From NCBI GenBank assembly GCA_020634165.1, contig JACKCF010000001.1:1054001-1118000 (forward strand): a stretch of 64,000 bases of DNA, written 5' to 3'. This document shows positions 33,289-42,688 of the stretch, in pieces. The translations under genes and the position numbers were made by a program. Numbering within the stretch: the first letter of the stretch is position 1; every line of letters starts with the position of its first letter. A model generated the notes under the pieces. The model had not been told where the DNA came from. It saw only the letters and a program-made list of their open reading frames with translations, and did no database searches. Origin of the DNA: Anaerolineaceae bacterium. Its GTDB lineage: Bacteria; Chloroflexota; Anaerolineae; Aggregatilineales; Phototrophicaceae.

Positions 33289-34614
33289 GTGACGACTTTT
33301 TTATCGACACTGAATATCATACGCCGTTGGACCTATCGGTATGGTCTGGCATTATCGTTGTTTGCTGTGCTGTTCATCGCATTTGTGCCGCGTTCGTCAG
33401 TGCTTATCAGCGATAAGTGGCAGGCTATTGCCTGGGAAGTCAGCCCCCACCAGTTTGATTACATCGGCTGGGAATTGAACGCGATTGCTGCCAAAGCCGA
33501 CCAGCTTCTATTTGGTCAGCAGGCGTATATGGACGAAGCGCAGCGTTCGCAGTTCGTCCGTGACTATATGACGGACCTGGGCCAGGTGCAGCAGTTGGAA
33601 GGCCAGATTACGGCCATCTATACCGACCCATCCATCACTGATCCAATCGCCGCCAGCGCGGAACTTGTTACTCAGCGTGATGCCCTCCGCGCCGATCTGG
33701 CACAGCGCCAATCAACAGCGGAAGCCATCCTTGAAGGGCAGGTCGCGGCGATCCTCGTCGAGCAGGGCTTTGGTCAATTGGGGCAGCTCGTACCGCCCAT
33801 GTCAATGCGCTTTAGTCAGGTGCCCATGCTCCTGATTACCTCCCCGCGCGACGAGATCAGGCTGGAAACCAGCATCAACCTGTATCCATTGCCAATTGAT
33901 GAGATAACGTCGATAGAAACCCAGCTTGACCAGCGCTATGATGTTTCCTCCTTGATTGTGCCCCTTGGCGGTATCGCTCTCTATCCAGCCATGATTATGG
34001 AAACGACATCCATTCGCTGGATAACGGAAACTTTCGCCCATGAGTGGCTGCACCAGTATTTGCTGGCTTTCCCGCTAGGACTGTACTATTTCACGGATAG
34101 CAATGGCCTTGCTGGTGATGCCCGCACCATCAATGAAACAACATGTGACCTGTTCGGCAAGGAATTGGGGCGCCTTGTGCTTGAACGTTATTATCCAGAA
34201 TTGGTCCCGCCGCCTGCGCCACTCGCCACTGAACAAACACAAACCGAGCCTGTCGAACCCGATCCGAATGCCTTCGACTTTGGTACGACCATGCACACCA
34301 CACGCACCCATGTTGATGCGTTGTTAGCAGCCGGTGATGTAGCAGCCGCCGAACAGTTCATGGAGCAGCAGCGCCAGGTGTTCTATGAAAATGGTTATGC
34401 GATTCGCAAAATCAATCAGGCATATTTTGCTTTTTACGGGGGCTATCAGGCGGGTGGCGTACCGGGCATCGCTGGCGAAGACCCCATCGGCCCGGCGATC
34501 TATGCGGTCCGTGACAAGAGCCGCAACCTGCATGATTTCATCGTCGCCATGCGTAACATCACCAACCAGGAGCAGTTACTCAATCAGGTTGGGCAATTGG
34601 ATGCACCAGAATAA
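33289..34614 (+). CDS. putative membrane-anchored zinc peptidase (HEWLH)
   Basis: 441 residues, family not recognised. One N-terminal membrane helix (about 18-35), a helical region with coiled-coil character (about 75-160), then a domain with H251-E-W-L-H255 followed by E283 in INETTCD. This HExxH-27-E arrangement fits a gluzincin-type metallopeptidase, with the active site outside the membrane. The likely start is GTG at 33289, without a good ribosome site, so the true start may lie slightly downstream. Confidence 0.6.
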   Translation: MTTFLSTLNIIRRWTYRYGLALSLFAVLFIAFVPRSSVLISDKWQAIAWEVSPHQFDYIGWELNAIAAKADQLLFGQQAYMDEAQRSQFVRDYMTDLGQVQQLEGQITAIYTDPSITDPIAASAELVTQRDALRADLAQRQSTAEAILEGQVAAILVEQGFGQLGQLVPPMSMRFSQVPMLLITSPRDEIRLETSINLYPLPIDEITSIETQLDQRYDVSSLIVPLGGIALYPAMIMETTSIRWITETFAHEWLHQYLLAFPLGLYYFTDSNGLAGDARTINETTCDLFGKELGRLVLERYYPELVPPPAPLATEQTQTEPVEPDPNAFDFGTTMHTTRTHVDALLAAGDVAAAEQFMEQQRQVFYENGYAIRKINQAYFAFYGGYQAGGVPGIAGEDPIGPAIYAVRDKSRNLHDFIVAMRNITNQEQLLNQVGQLDAPE

Positions 34615-34674
34615 ATTGCAGTTCGCTCTAAATCCGGTAACATAAAGCTATATGTGGGGGATTGGAGTAACGCT

Positions 34675-35088
34675 ATGGCCAGACATTGCGTTTATCGACA
34701 TTATCTGAATAACAACGTTCACAAATTTATCTTTGAGAAGTCCGACGAACAGGCTGTGGATGAATTCTGCGCAGCGCTCGAACAGCTAATGCTTGAACAC
34801 GATGACCCCAATCCGGTGTTGATGCTCGTTGACCTGCGTCCGGATGGCATTCCACCGTTCCAGCACACTTTACGTGCCGTGCGTGGCGTCTACAGTCGCG
34901 TACAGAACCCGCCTGAATTTCGTTCAGCCTATATGTACAATCGCAGCCGATTCCTGGGCATTATTCGCCGCTTTTTCGGGATGCTCAACCTCAATAACCA
35001 GCGCCAATTTTTTGAAAACGCCGATGAGCTGGACGTTCTGAAGTGGCTGTTAGAAGGCCAGCAGAATACGTTCGTCGCGGATAGCTAA
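34675..35088 (+). CDS. STAS/SpoIIAA-like small protein, unknown role
   Basis: 137 residues from the ATG with GGAG seven bases upstream. Alternating strands and helices (HCVYRHYLNNNVHKFIFE, NPVLMLVDLRPDG, FRSAYMYNR, DELDVLKWLL) suggest a SpoIIAA-like/STAS fold, often involved in partner switching or lipid contact. No phosphorylatable Ser is obvious. It ends four bases inside the 3' end of the convergent M20 peptidase gene. Confidence 0.5.
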   Translation: MARHCVYRHYLNNNVHKFIFEKSDEQAVDEFCAALEQLMLEHDDPNPVLMLVDLRPDGIPPFQHTLRAVRGVYSRVQNPPEFRSAYMYNRSRFLGIIRRFFGMLNLNNQRQFFENADELDVLKWLLEGQQNTFVADS

Positions 35089-36218
35089 TCCTGCCAATCT
35101 CGCAGGATTGCCGCGACCAAAGCTGCTTTTCGTGGCAGGCTGCCAATGACAACATGCTCATGCAGCGCATGCAAACCTTGACCCTCCGGCCCCAGGCCAT
35201 CAACCGTCGGAATGCCTAGCGCCGCCGTAAAATTACCATCGCTGCCGCCACCAGCGCCATCGTCGCGCACCGTCATCCCAATTCCCTTGCCAATCGCCTT
35301 CACCTTCTCAATGACCGCGCTATTGCGCTCCATCGGTGGGCGATAATGCGTCTGCTCAATTTCGACTTCTGCGCCAGGGATATGAGGGTGCAGGTCTGCC
35401 AGTGCCGCATCGATGCGCTCTTTGGCTTGCAGTGTCATCATGCGCGTATCAATATAAGCCGTCACGAGGTCAGGAATCACGTTCCCGGCAGTGCCACCAT
35501 GGACCACATTCACACATACCGACGTGCCCATCTTGAGGTCATTCAGTTCGTTGATAGCCAATGCCTGCTGCGCGAATTCAATGATGGCGTTGATGCCCAT
35601 CTCTGGTTCGTTGCCGGAATGAGCCGCGCGCCCTTTGACGGTCAGCGTGTAGGTAGCAATGCCCTTGCGCCACCCCTTAAGTGAACCATCCCGCGTAGGC
35701 GGCTCCAGCACCAGCACCAGCGCACTCTTGATCGCCAGTTCTTCAATGAGCGCTTTCGAGTTTTTGCTACCGATTTCTTCGTCACTGGTCAGCAGGTAGT
35801 GAATCGGCCCCTGGGGCAGTTCACCACGCTCCATCAACCCCTTGATAGCGAACAGCGCGACCACCAGGCCGCCCTTCATATCCAGCGCGCCCGGACCATA
35901 CAGCAACCCATCGTCAGTGATTGTCACTGGGCGTTCTGCGAGTGTGCCATACGGCCATACGGTATCGCCGTGTCCCAGGATCAAAATCGGCTTACCAGGG
36001 GCATCCGCGTTCCAGATAGCTTCCAGTGCGTCGCCGACTGCTTCGCGCTTGTGCCGGATGACGTTGGCATCATTGGCTTCAAAGACGCTCGCCATATAGT
36101 CCATAAAAGCGTCGACGCGCGCCTTATCGGTCGAAAAAGTCTCATACTCAACCATCTTGGTCAACTGCTGAACCATTGCGTCTTGATAGTCAGCGAAGTA
36201 ACTGCGCAGGTCACTCAT
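35085..36218 (-). CDS. M20-family metallopeptidase (ArgE/DapE/CPG2-like)
   Basis: 377 residues from the ATG preceded by AAGGA. The di-zinc motifs are present: ILGHGDTVWPYG (metal His and Asp), the bridging region GPGALDMKGG with metal Asp, and LTSDEEIG with the catalytic Glu-Glu pair. The dimerisation lid follows (GRAAHSGNEPEMGINAI). The sequence resembles carboxypeptidase G2-type glutamate carboxypeptidases more than ArgE. It is expected to hydrolyse N-acyl amino acids or dipeptides in the cytoplasm. Confidence 0.85.
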   Translation of the reverse strand: MSDLRSYFADYQDAMVQQLTKMVEYETFSTDKARVDAFMDYMASVFEANDANVIRHKREAVGDALEAIWNADAPGKPILILGHGDTVWPYGTLAERPVTITDDGLLYGPGALDMKGGLVVALFAIKGLMERGELPQGPIHYLLTSDEEIGSKNSKALIEELAIKSALVLVLEPPTRDGSLKGWRKGIATYTLTVKGRAAHSGNEPEMGINAIIEFAQQALAINELNDLKMGTSVCVNVVHGGTAGNVIPDLVTAYIDTRMMTLQAKERIDAALADLHPHIPGAEVEIEQTHYRPPMERNSAVIEKVKAIGKGIGMTVRDDGAGGGSDGNFTAALGIPTVDGLGPEGQGLHALHEHVVIGSLPRKAALVAAILRDWQD

Positions 36219-36251
36219 GAAATGTCCTTCTGGGGAGTGTATTGTCAAAGT

Positions 36252-37619
36252 CTAGTAAGGGCACAGATCAAGTGCCTCATAGGTCGGGTTGTAGCGCCCA
36301 TAACGATTCAGCAGATCAAGCGCCTGGGGACGCACCTCGATGATGCGCTGCACGGATTCGCAGGCGGTATGCAGGTCGCTGCGCGCTTGCATCGTATTCA
36401 TGAAGGTATACGCCAGCGCGATGTACACAGGCTGGTCATCGGCAGTATCGCCTGGTTCCACCGGATAATCCGTGTTGATGCGGGCCACTACTTCCGACAG
36501 GCGCGGGTCTTCCAGATAGGCGTAGGCCAGCGTCAGCCGATACAGCGCATAGGTTGTGATGATCTGCGGCCCATCGTTGAACCAGTAACGCAGGTCGAGG
36601 TTTTCATCGTTGAGTACGGCATCATACAGGCGCGCCGCTGCGCTCAGATTCTGCTCGGCAAACAGGCGGTCCGCCTGATGAATGTACTGAATATAGTATT
36701 CAGGCGAGTCCAACTGAATGATGCTGAGGGTATAGCCGCCGCCGTTCCAATCGTAAATGTTGACGCCTGTACGCAGTGGACCCGTAGCCGTATTGCCGCG
36801 CGTATCCAGCTCCACGACTAGCTCGGTGATTGTATCGTTGTCTGTATCGGCCACGCGCGGGACGTCCAGCGTCCTGACAGGCTCATTCAGAATATTCAGG
36901 AAGCGACCGCGCGCTGCATCCCAGCGAAGAATTTGCGTGTCATAAATGCACAGATCAGCCGATTCACACACACGGCGGCTGGTGACCATCTCCGAGCGCA
37001 AATCCTGATTGACATCGCCCAGCCAGACCAGCACCGGCGGGGCGCTGCCCTCACTCGTCAGGTCATAACGCACGCCATAATGGCCGTTCTCACAGCCGAA
37101 AACGACCAGCGTCCCGATATTCCCAGGGGCCGTAAAGCCTACAACCAGCTCCGGTTGACCTTCACCCGTCAGGTCGCCATCACGGACGTAGCCCTGCTCG
37201 CTGAGTGCGTCCCAGGCATTCAGCACATCGCCAATGCTGCCGAACGTGCCGCCTTCATCCAGGTAGCTCAATAGGCTGGCGATAGCTTCCTGGCCGGAAT
37301 TCGGCTCATCTGGGATATCATCATTGCCAGTTTGGGCTGGGCACGATTGAAAGTTGGGTGTCGGCGTGGCGCGGTTGATCTGCGCGATGGCCTCTGCTGG
37401 GCTGGCACCGCTGCCGCTCTGGTCGATCAGGCGTCCGCTGAGGAGTTGCCCCGGTGTCATCGTCGGGAAAGGAATGTCAGTCGCGATGAGCGATGTTGCG
37501 GGCGTCGGTTGACAGGCACTTGCGATTAGCAGCACAATAGCGCCGAATAGCATCAGAACCACATGGTGATAGGTGGTTCGTCGCGTTGGGTAAATGGGGG
37601 CGTCAATAGGCGTATCCAT
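36252..37619 (-). CDS. lipoprotein with repeat-like (FG-GAP/VCBS-like) region
   Basis: 455 residues from the ATG giving MDTPIDAPIYPTRR; longer readings overlap the divergent GNAT gene. A signal peptide is followed by lipobox-like IASAC (Cys near residue 36), a short Thr/Pro stretch, then segments of the type DGDLTGEGQPELVVGF and LGDVNQDLRSEMVTSR that recall FG-GAP-like calcium-binding loops, and a C-terminal helical, TPR-like part (RLFAEQNLSAAARLYDAVL). Function unknown; probably a surface sensor or scaffold. Confidence 0.6.
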   Translation of the reverse strand: MDTPIDAPIYPTRRTTYHHVVLMLFGAIVLLIASACQPTPATSLIATDIPFPTMTPGQLLSGRLIDQSGSGASPAEAIAQINRATPTPNFQSCPAQTGNDDIPDEPNSGQEAIASLLSYLDEGGTFGSIGDVLNAWDALSEQGYVRDGDLTGEGQPELVVGFTAPGNIGTLVVFGCENGHYGVRYDLTSEGSAPPVLVWLGDVNQDLRSEMVTSRRVCESADLCIYDTQILRWDAARGRFLNILNEPVRTLDVPRVADTDNDTITELVVELDTRGNTATGPLRTGVNIYDWNGGGYTLSIIQLDSPEYYIQYIHQADRLFAEQNLSAAARLYDAVLNDENLDLRYWFNDGPQIITTYALYRLTLAYAYLEDPRLSEVVARINTDYPVEPGDTADDQPVYIALAYTFMNTMQARSDLHTACESVQRIIEVRPQALDLLNRYGRYNPTYEALDLCPY

Positions 37620-37659
37620 AGGACGGAAGTATACATCAGCCACCAGCCATAGGAAAGTC

Positions 37660-38118
37660 ATGCCAGCCGCAAACCCCCCAAACATCCTCCCGCAAGACAT
37701 CCATCTGCGGGCTGCAACTGCCGCCGATGAAGTGACGATTAAGCGCCTCGTCCGGCAGGCTCGTCTGGACCCAACTTCGCTCAAATGGCTCAATTTTATG
37801 GTGGCTGAACACGAAGGGCGTATTGTCGCTATCGGCCAGGTGAAGCCCTACCCGGGTTGTCAGGAAATTGGCAGCTTAGTGACTTTGCCCCGTTATCGCG
37901 GCCTGGGTATCGCCAGCCGCCTGATGTCTGCCCTGGAAAACCGCGCAGGTAAACCGCTGTATCTGCTCTGCCTCCAGAAGATAGTGCCGTTCTACGAGCA
38001 GCGCGGTTATGAAACTATCACTTGGCTGCAAGCGCCTGCCTTTCTCAAACTAAAACTTTCACCGACACTCATCATGCGTCTTTTCGGGATGCGTGTACGG
38101 GTGATGGTCAAAAAGTAG
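37660..38118 (+). CDS. GNAT-family N-acetyltransferase
   Basis: 152 residues from the ATG giving MPAANPPN, preceded by GGAAAG. The GNAT fold shows LRAATAADEVTIKRLVRQA, then motif A with the acetyl-CoA loop LPRYRGLGIASRLMSAL (R-x-x-G-x-G/A), and YLLCLQKIVPFYEQRGY of motif B. Substrate unknown. Divergent from the lipoprotein gene with only 40 bases between starts, so the two share a promoter region. Confidence 0.82.
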   Translation: MPAANPPNILPQDIHLRAATAADEVTIKRLVRQARLDPTSLKWLNFMVAEHEGRIVAIGQVKPYPGCQEIGSLVTLPRYRGLGIASRLMSALENRAGKPLYLLCLQKIVPFYEQRGYETITWLQAPAFLKLKLSPTLIMRLFGMRVRVMVKK

Positions 38119-38130
38119 ATAATTCGTATC

Positions 38131-38156
38131 TGTAGGGGCAAGGCACTGCCTTGCCC
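38131..38156. repeat. TGTAGGGGC-type palindrome (copy 2)
   Basis: TGTAGGGGCAAGGC-ACT-GCCTTGCCC forms a 9-bp stem, 13 bases after the GNAT stop. Related to the palindromes near 19.69 and 54.61 kb, all just downstream of plus-strand genes. Confidence 0.6.
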
Positions 38157-38171
38157 AGGTGAATCGCACAT

Positions 38172-38210
38172 AAAAAAACAGGGCATGACTTCTGCCATGC
38201 CCTGTTTGCA
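38172..38210. terminator. bidirectional terminator
   Basis: AAACAGGGCATG and CATGCCCTGTTT form a perfect 12-bp stem with an 8-base loop and a seven-base A run on the left. It ends the long minus-strand cytochrome operon and the plus-strand GNAT gene. Confidence 0.9.
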
Positions 38211-38228
38211 TTGCTCGTGATGCTTAGT

Positions 38229-39155
38229 CTAATTGCTAGTCAACTGCTCAACTGTACGCAGATCACGGCGGGCGTTGCGCCAGCGCATCCACATCGAGAT
38301 GAGGAGTACGGCGAAGATAATCACCACCACCGCTAGGCCAAGGTACAGGTACTCGACGTTGCTGGTCGTGACGAAGAAACCACCCAGCAGCGTGTAGTTA
38401 TAGGCATCGACCAGATCAGGCACGCTGGCATTATCACCAACGGCGATAGCGACGTAATCCGTCACGCCGAAGTTCAGGCCGTAACCTGTAACGGTTGTGC
38501 CATCCAGATCATAAGTGGCAGTTTGCCACTCACCAGTCGGCAGCGATACGGTGCCGAGCGTTGGCTCAGGCAGTTCGTCGGCTGTCGCGATACCCAGCGA
38601 TTCAATCGACTGTTCGATACCTGGCAGGGCGCTCTCATCATCCCAGGTACGGTCAATCAGCGGCATGTAGACAGCCACATCGGGATTGCTCTCGATGAAG
38701 GCGATCACATAGCGGCGGCCTTCCTGCGTCTTGCTCAGGATGGAAATATGGGTATCACCCTCATCGTAATAACGCTGTTCCCAGGTGCCATCTGCCGTAT
38801 TGACGCGATTGGTGAAGATCGGCTCGCTGCCGATTGTGATGCCGAGCTTGTCGGCAGCGACTGCGGTCGGATCATCGCCTTCGCCAGCGGCAGCGGTCAC
38901 GATGCGCGCCTGCAAGTCCGTGTTGGTAAAGAGGGCGGTCATGTTGTCGCTCTCATCGACCCATGTCGACAGGATCGGAACGTTAAAACCCTCTGATGAG
39001 CTGTAAAACGGAATTTCCGGTTCCTCTTCTTCGCTCATGTCGGCATCAGTGCTGCCCTCGGCAGCGTCATCCTGGGCACCTAGGGGCAGCACCAGCAGCA
39101 ACAGCATGCTGCCGATGACCAGCCAACGCGCCCAGCCAAAATATCTTTTGTTCAT
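38229..39155 (-). CDS. exported protein anchored by a C-terminal helix
   Basis: 308 residues, family unknown. A signal peptide (about 9-27, ending LGAQ), an acidic stretch, a beta-rich soluble domain (about 50-260), one membrane helix (about 268-290) and a short basic cytoplasmic tail. It overlaps the 3' end of ccmC by four bases (ATGA type) and is the last gene of the cytochrome block. That position suggests a role in cytochrome maturation or complex assembly, but no motif shows it. Confidence 0.6.
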   Translation of the reverse strand: MNKRYFGWARWLVIGSMLLLLVLPLGAQDDAAEGSTDADMSEEEEPEIPFYSSSEGFNVPILSTWVDESDNMTALFTNTDLQARIVTAAAGEGDDPTAVAADKLGITIGSEPIFTNRVNTADGTWEQRYYDEGDTHISILSKTQEGRRYVIAFIESNPDVAVYMPLIDRTWDDESALPGIEQSIESLGIATADELPEPTLGTVSLPTGEWQTATYDLDGTTVTGYGLNFGVTDYVAIAVGDNASVPDLVDAYNYTLLGGFFVTTSNVEYLYLGLAVVVIIFAVLLISMWMRWRNARRDLRTVEQLTSN

Positions 39156-39895
39156 GCGCTTAGTACTTCCATTTTCTTACGATTGACCCAGTCAAGCATA
39201 TTTTCCAACCGAATGCGGTACCACATCAATGTGACAGGCACAATCAGTCCCCATACCAGCAGACCGACCATCAGCGCGCCGACGACACCCGATGTTGCCG
39301 CAAAGGAACCCTGCGCATTCTGTGGGCTGTTACCAACCACCGTCGGATGAATCGTATCGTCTCTGACACGGATGATGAACAACACCAGCAGCACCGTCGC
39401 GAAGGCCAGGATGCCGTACACGCTGGCGAAGCGGCGGCGTGTGTCCACATTGTCGATGCCTGCACGCAGCATCATATAGGCCGCATACGTCAGCACCATA
39501 ATCGCTTCCGATGTCAGACGCGGGTCCCAGGTCCACCACGTATTCCAGATGGGACGTGCCCAGATCGAACCCGTAATCAGGTTAATCAGTGCTAAGGCAA
39601 AACCGACCTCCACACCCGCGACTGCCAGACGGTCCCACTTGGGGTCGCGCTTCCATAAATACATTACACCGCCCAGGACCGTCGCCCCAAACGCGACAAA
39701 CGCGCCGAAGAACGCCGGCATATGGACATAAAAGATACGCTGTACTTCACCTTGCTCGATGTCTGTCCCGGCGATGACCAGGGCAAACACCAACGCGACG
39801 ACCACACCCAGTACTGTCACCAGCGTCAGAATACGCAGCAGACTGGGCGTTGCCGTAGGCTCTTGGGCGATGTCTTTCGCCTTTGCTTGTGCCAT
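39152..39895 (-). CDS. ccmC: heme exporter/handler CcmC
   Basis: 247 residues, six hydrophobic helices. The tryptophan-rich heme-handling motif WWTWDPRLTSE starts at W120, with a probable axial His in FYVHMPAFF (H58) and a second in a later loop. CcmC presents heme to CcmE in System I cytochrome c maturation. The start has GGGGG six bases upstream. It follows ccmB after 92 bases. Confidence 0.9.
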   Translation of the reverse strand: MAQAKAKDIAQEPTATPSLLRILTLVTVLGVVVALVFALVIAGTDIEQGEVQRIFYVHMPAFFGAFVAFGATVLGGVMYLWKRDPKWDRLAVAGVEVGFALALINLITGSIWARPIWNTWWTWDPRLTSEAIMVLTYAAYMMLRAGIDNVDTRRRFASVYGILAFATVLLVLFIIRVRDDTIHPTVVGNSPQNAQGSFAATSGVVGALMVGLLVWGLIVPVTLMWYRIRLENMLDWVNRKKMEVLSA

Positions 39896-39987
39896 GCTAT
39901 ACCCCCTAAAACCTACAAAAATCTATAGTCGGACTGGCAAATTATAGCAGGTTTCGTCCTTTAACAAAGGAATTCAGAAGGATGTCA

Positions 39988-40665
39988 CTACTCTTCAATG
40001 ACGAAACCAAATGTGAAGAAACACAACACCAGATAAATGAGATCGACCACCAGCAAAATCTGCGGCCAGGTGATCCAATTCTCGATTGGCTCGTTGCTGA
40101 TGATCGACGTTGTCGCCCGCACAGCCGCCAATAGAACGGGCAGAACAATCGGCAGCATTGCGATAGACAGCAGCGCGTCACGTGCCCGTGTCTGTGCGGT
40201 CATGGCGGCTAACAATGTGCCTATACTGCTGAGTCCAAAAATACCCAGCACAAGGATCAGCAGCACCCAGGGCTGTATCAGCGTGATGTTATACAGCAGC
40301 GTCCCCAGTGGCAATAGCACCAGCCCGACCAGCAGCACAACCAGGAAATTCCCCAGGAATTTGCCTAAGAAAAGCGCGCTGCGATCAACCGGAGCCAGCA
40401 GCAATGCGTCGAAGTTGCCCTGTTCGCGCTCAGAATTCATGCTGCGATTGAGGCCAATAATGCTGGCAAAGGCCACCGTCACCCAGATGACGCCGCTGAT
40501 GGCGGTTTCGCGGGCTTCGCGGTCCAGTTCCAGTGCAAAGCTAAAGATAATCACGCTCAATAAGGCGAACAAGCCCATTACGCTCAATAGCTCGCGGCTG
40601 CGCATCTCGGCCAGCATATCCTTGCGCAGCACGGCAAACGTCACCTGCCAGAATCCAGTCTTCAT
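39988..40665 (-). CDS. ccmB: heme ABC-transporter permease CcmB
   Basis: 225 residues with six membrane helices and the CcmB signatures LRKDMLAEMRSRE, SMNSEREQGNFDALLLAPVDRSALFLGK and a NIT-type loop. With CcmA it forms the ABC module that releases holo-CcmE. The start overlaps the ccmA stop by four bases, so the two are translationally coupled. Confidence 0.92.
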   Translation of the reverse strand: MKTGFWQVTFAVLRKDMLAEMRSRELLSVMGLFALLSVIIFSFALELDREARETAISGVIWVTVAFASIIGLNRSMNSEREQGNFDALLLAPVDRSALFLGKFLGNFLVVLLVGLVLLPLGTLLYNITLIQPWVLLILVLGIFGLSSIGTLLAAMTAQTRARDALLSIAMLPIVLPVLLAAVRATTSIISNEPIENWITWPQILLVVDLIYLVLCFFTFGFVIEE

Positions 40666-41438
40666 GAGGCAGGCTCCGTGACAGGGCTGGCTGGTGTGCT
40701 ATCTTTCACGACGCCATTATCTGCGATAGCGCGTGCATAGACGCTCGCCAGTTGATGTTCGGCGATAGCAGCGGCGGATTGGTCCAGCACCACGCGCCCT
40801 CGATTGAGGATCATCACCCGTGTGGCCACCCGCTGCGCGCGTTCCAGCAAATGGGTAGATATCATCATCGTCTGCCCATCCTGATGCGTGCGCAGGATGA
40901 CCTCATCCAGCATAGCCGCCGCATCCTGATCGAGGCCGCTGTACGGCTCGTCAAATAACAGCACATGCGGCGAATGTAGCAAAGCTCTGGCGATGCTCAG
41001 GCGCTGCTGCATCCCCCTGGAAAATGTCCTCACGAGGCTTTCGGCGCGTCTGCTCAGGCCGACCTGTTCCAGCAGGGCCGCGATCCGGTCATCGCGCTCG
41101 CTCTTTGGCAGGTCATACATCCGTGCAAAGAAAACCAGATTTTCGCGGGCGGTCAAATTGCCATATAGCAGTGACTGGTGGCTGACCATACCGATCTGTG
41201 CGCGGACGGCGGCGGCTTCTTTGGGCATCTGCCAGCCGCCAATCTCAATCGTGCCTGATGAAGGCTTGATCAGGCCAGCAATCAGCCGCAGCAGGGTGGA
41301 TTTCCCACTGCCGTTTGGCCCTAATAAGGCGACACAGTCGCTCTGTGCCACGTCAAGATCAAGCTGACGCAGCACAGGGACAAAATCGTATACCTTAACA
41401 AGTTCCCGGATCGAGAGAACTGCGGACGAATCACTCAT
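40662..41438 (-). CDS. ccmA: heme ABC-transporter ATPase CcmA
   Basis: 258 residues. Walker A GPNGSGKST (40-48), Q-loop region GMVSHQSLLYGNLT, signature FSRGMQQRLSIARAL and Walker B VLLFDEPYSGLDQ are all intact, so it should hydrolyse ATP. Position next to ccmB and ccmC fixes the family role. It starts two bases after the DsbA-like stop. Confidence 0.9.
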   Translation of the reverse strand: MSDSSAVLSIRELVKVYDFVPVLRQLDLDVAQSDCVALLGPNGSGKSTLLRLIAGLIKPSSGTIEIGGWQMPKEAAAVRAQIGMVSHQSLLYGNLTARENLVFFARMYDLPKSERDDRIAALLEQVGLSRRAESLVRTFSRGMQQRLSIARALLHSPHVLLFDEPYSGLDQDAAAMLDEVILRTHQDGQTMMISTHLLERAQRVATRVMILNRGRVVLDQSAAAIAEHQLASVYARAIADNGVVKDSTPASPVTEPAS

Positions 41439-41440
41439 GC

Positions 41441-42643
41441 TCAGGAATCGCTGCTTTCTTCGGTGCTTTCATCAGTAGGCTCGGCTGAGGCGTCGTCAGG
41501 CGCGGTTTCTTCTGTCGGGGCAATGCCCAGCGCCTCGTCGATTGCGGCATTCAGGATCACCGGCGCGAAGCCTTCAAGAAGGGTGTCATTCACGCTGACG
41601 GCGGGTGTACCTGTATAACCAGGGTACTCGCGCGCGAACGTTTCAGCCACTTCGACGATGTCCGCCTTTTCGCCTGCTTCCATACAGGCATCGAAAGCAT
41701 CGACGTCCAGTTCTAGCTGCTCAACGCCCAGCGCAATCCGTGACGGGATGAATGCCGTACCGCCCCGTTCCTGCACAACAAACAGCGCATCATAGAAGGG
41801 CCAGAACTGTCCTTGCTCGGCGGCACACAGCGCGACTTCAGCCGCATAAACGCCATTAGGGACGTTGCCCGTGCTCGCAATCGGCACATATGTAAATTCC
41901 ACGTCTCCGGCGACGATGCGATCCAGCAGCGTGTCATAAACCTGCTCGTGGAACAGGCGGCATGCGGGGCAGGCGAAGCTGCCGATTTCCTGCACTTTTG
42001 CCTCAGCATCCGGGTTGCCGATGATCGGGAAACCATCTTCGGTTTCGCTTTGCGGCAGCGAGCTGTAGATTTCGGCCCGTTCCAGCAGTTCATCAGTGAA
42101 CAGGGGTACCAGACTGGCTTCTGCACTGGCGTAAATGGCCTGTACGGTGTCCAGGGATTCCTCCAGGCGCGCGGTTGTGCCAACGACGGTGCCCACCAGG
42201 AATAGATCGTCCATCAGGTAGCGACCAAAGGCATACGCTGTGGCATCATCCTGGGTGATGCTCAACTGAGCAGCCGTGACACCCGCGAATTCAACCTCGC
42301 TGATTTCCGGGCCATCGGCTTCAACGCCCAGCAATTCACGCAGTTCATCAACCGCTGCTAAGGGTTCGGTGCCGTAGGGCACACCTGCCAGAATAAAGCG
42401 CATCACCACCGGATCATCCGGTACCTGAGGATTTTCTTCTTCGGCCATCGCAGCAATATCGAAATCTGCTGCCAGGGTCATGCCATTCGGATCGAGCAGG
42501 GCGCCCCAATGTTCGGGTAGATGCAGCGTAATTTCATTCAGTGTAATTTCCTGTGGCAGGTCCATATCATCCTGCGCCTGGGTCGCAAATGCGGCCACAG
42601 TCAACAGCAGAACGATGACTACGAAGCGGGTTAAACGGCTCAT
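41441..42643 (-). CDS. exported DsbA/thioredoxin-like protein with an extra N-terminal domain
   Basis: 400 residues from the ATG preceded by GAGAGGAAAG. A signal peptide (ending near AQA) is followed by an unassigned domain (about 25-195), then a Thioredoxin_4/DsbA domain with active-site C225-P-A-C228 in GSFACPACRLFH and the cis-Pro loop GTPAVSVN. A Glu/Ser/Thr/Asp tail ends it. Placed between ccmA and a cytochrome gene, it probably manages the redox state of CxxCH cysteines in apocytochromes. No CcmG or ResA is seen elsewhere in the window. Confidence 0.75.
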   Translation of the reverse strand: MSRLTRFVVIVLLLTVAAFATQAQDDMDLPQEITLNEITLHLPEHWGALLDPNGMTLAADFDIAAMAEEENPQVPDDPVVMRFILAGVPYGTEPLAAVDELRELLGVEADGPEISEVEFAGVTAAQLSITQDDATAYAFGRYLMDDLFLVGTVVGTTARLEESLDTVQAIYASAEASLVPLFTDELLERAEIYSSLPQSETEDGFPIIGNPDAEAKVQEIGSFACPACRLFHEQVYDTLLDRIVAGDVEFTYVPIASTGNVPNGVYAAEVALCAAEQGQFWPFYDALFVVQERGGTAFIPSRIALGVEQLELDVDAFDACMEAGEKADIVEVAETFAREYPGYTGTPAVSVNDTLLEGFAPVILNAAIDEALGIAPTEETAPDDASAEPTDESTEESSDS

Positions 42644-42688
42644 CAATCTTTCCTCTCCAACATTTGGATAGCGTACCAACGATCTGAT

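Noticed and set aside
35799..36821. 340-codon plus-strand frame across the M20 peptidase and lipoprotein genes
   Set aside because: It spans two real minus-strand genes and their junction, with no recognisable protein features.
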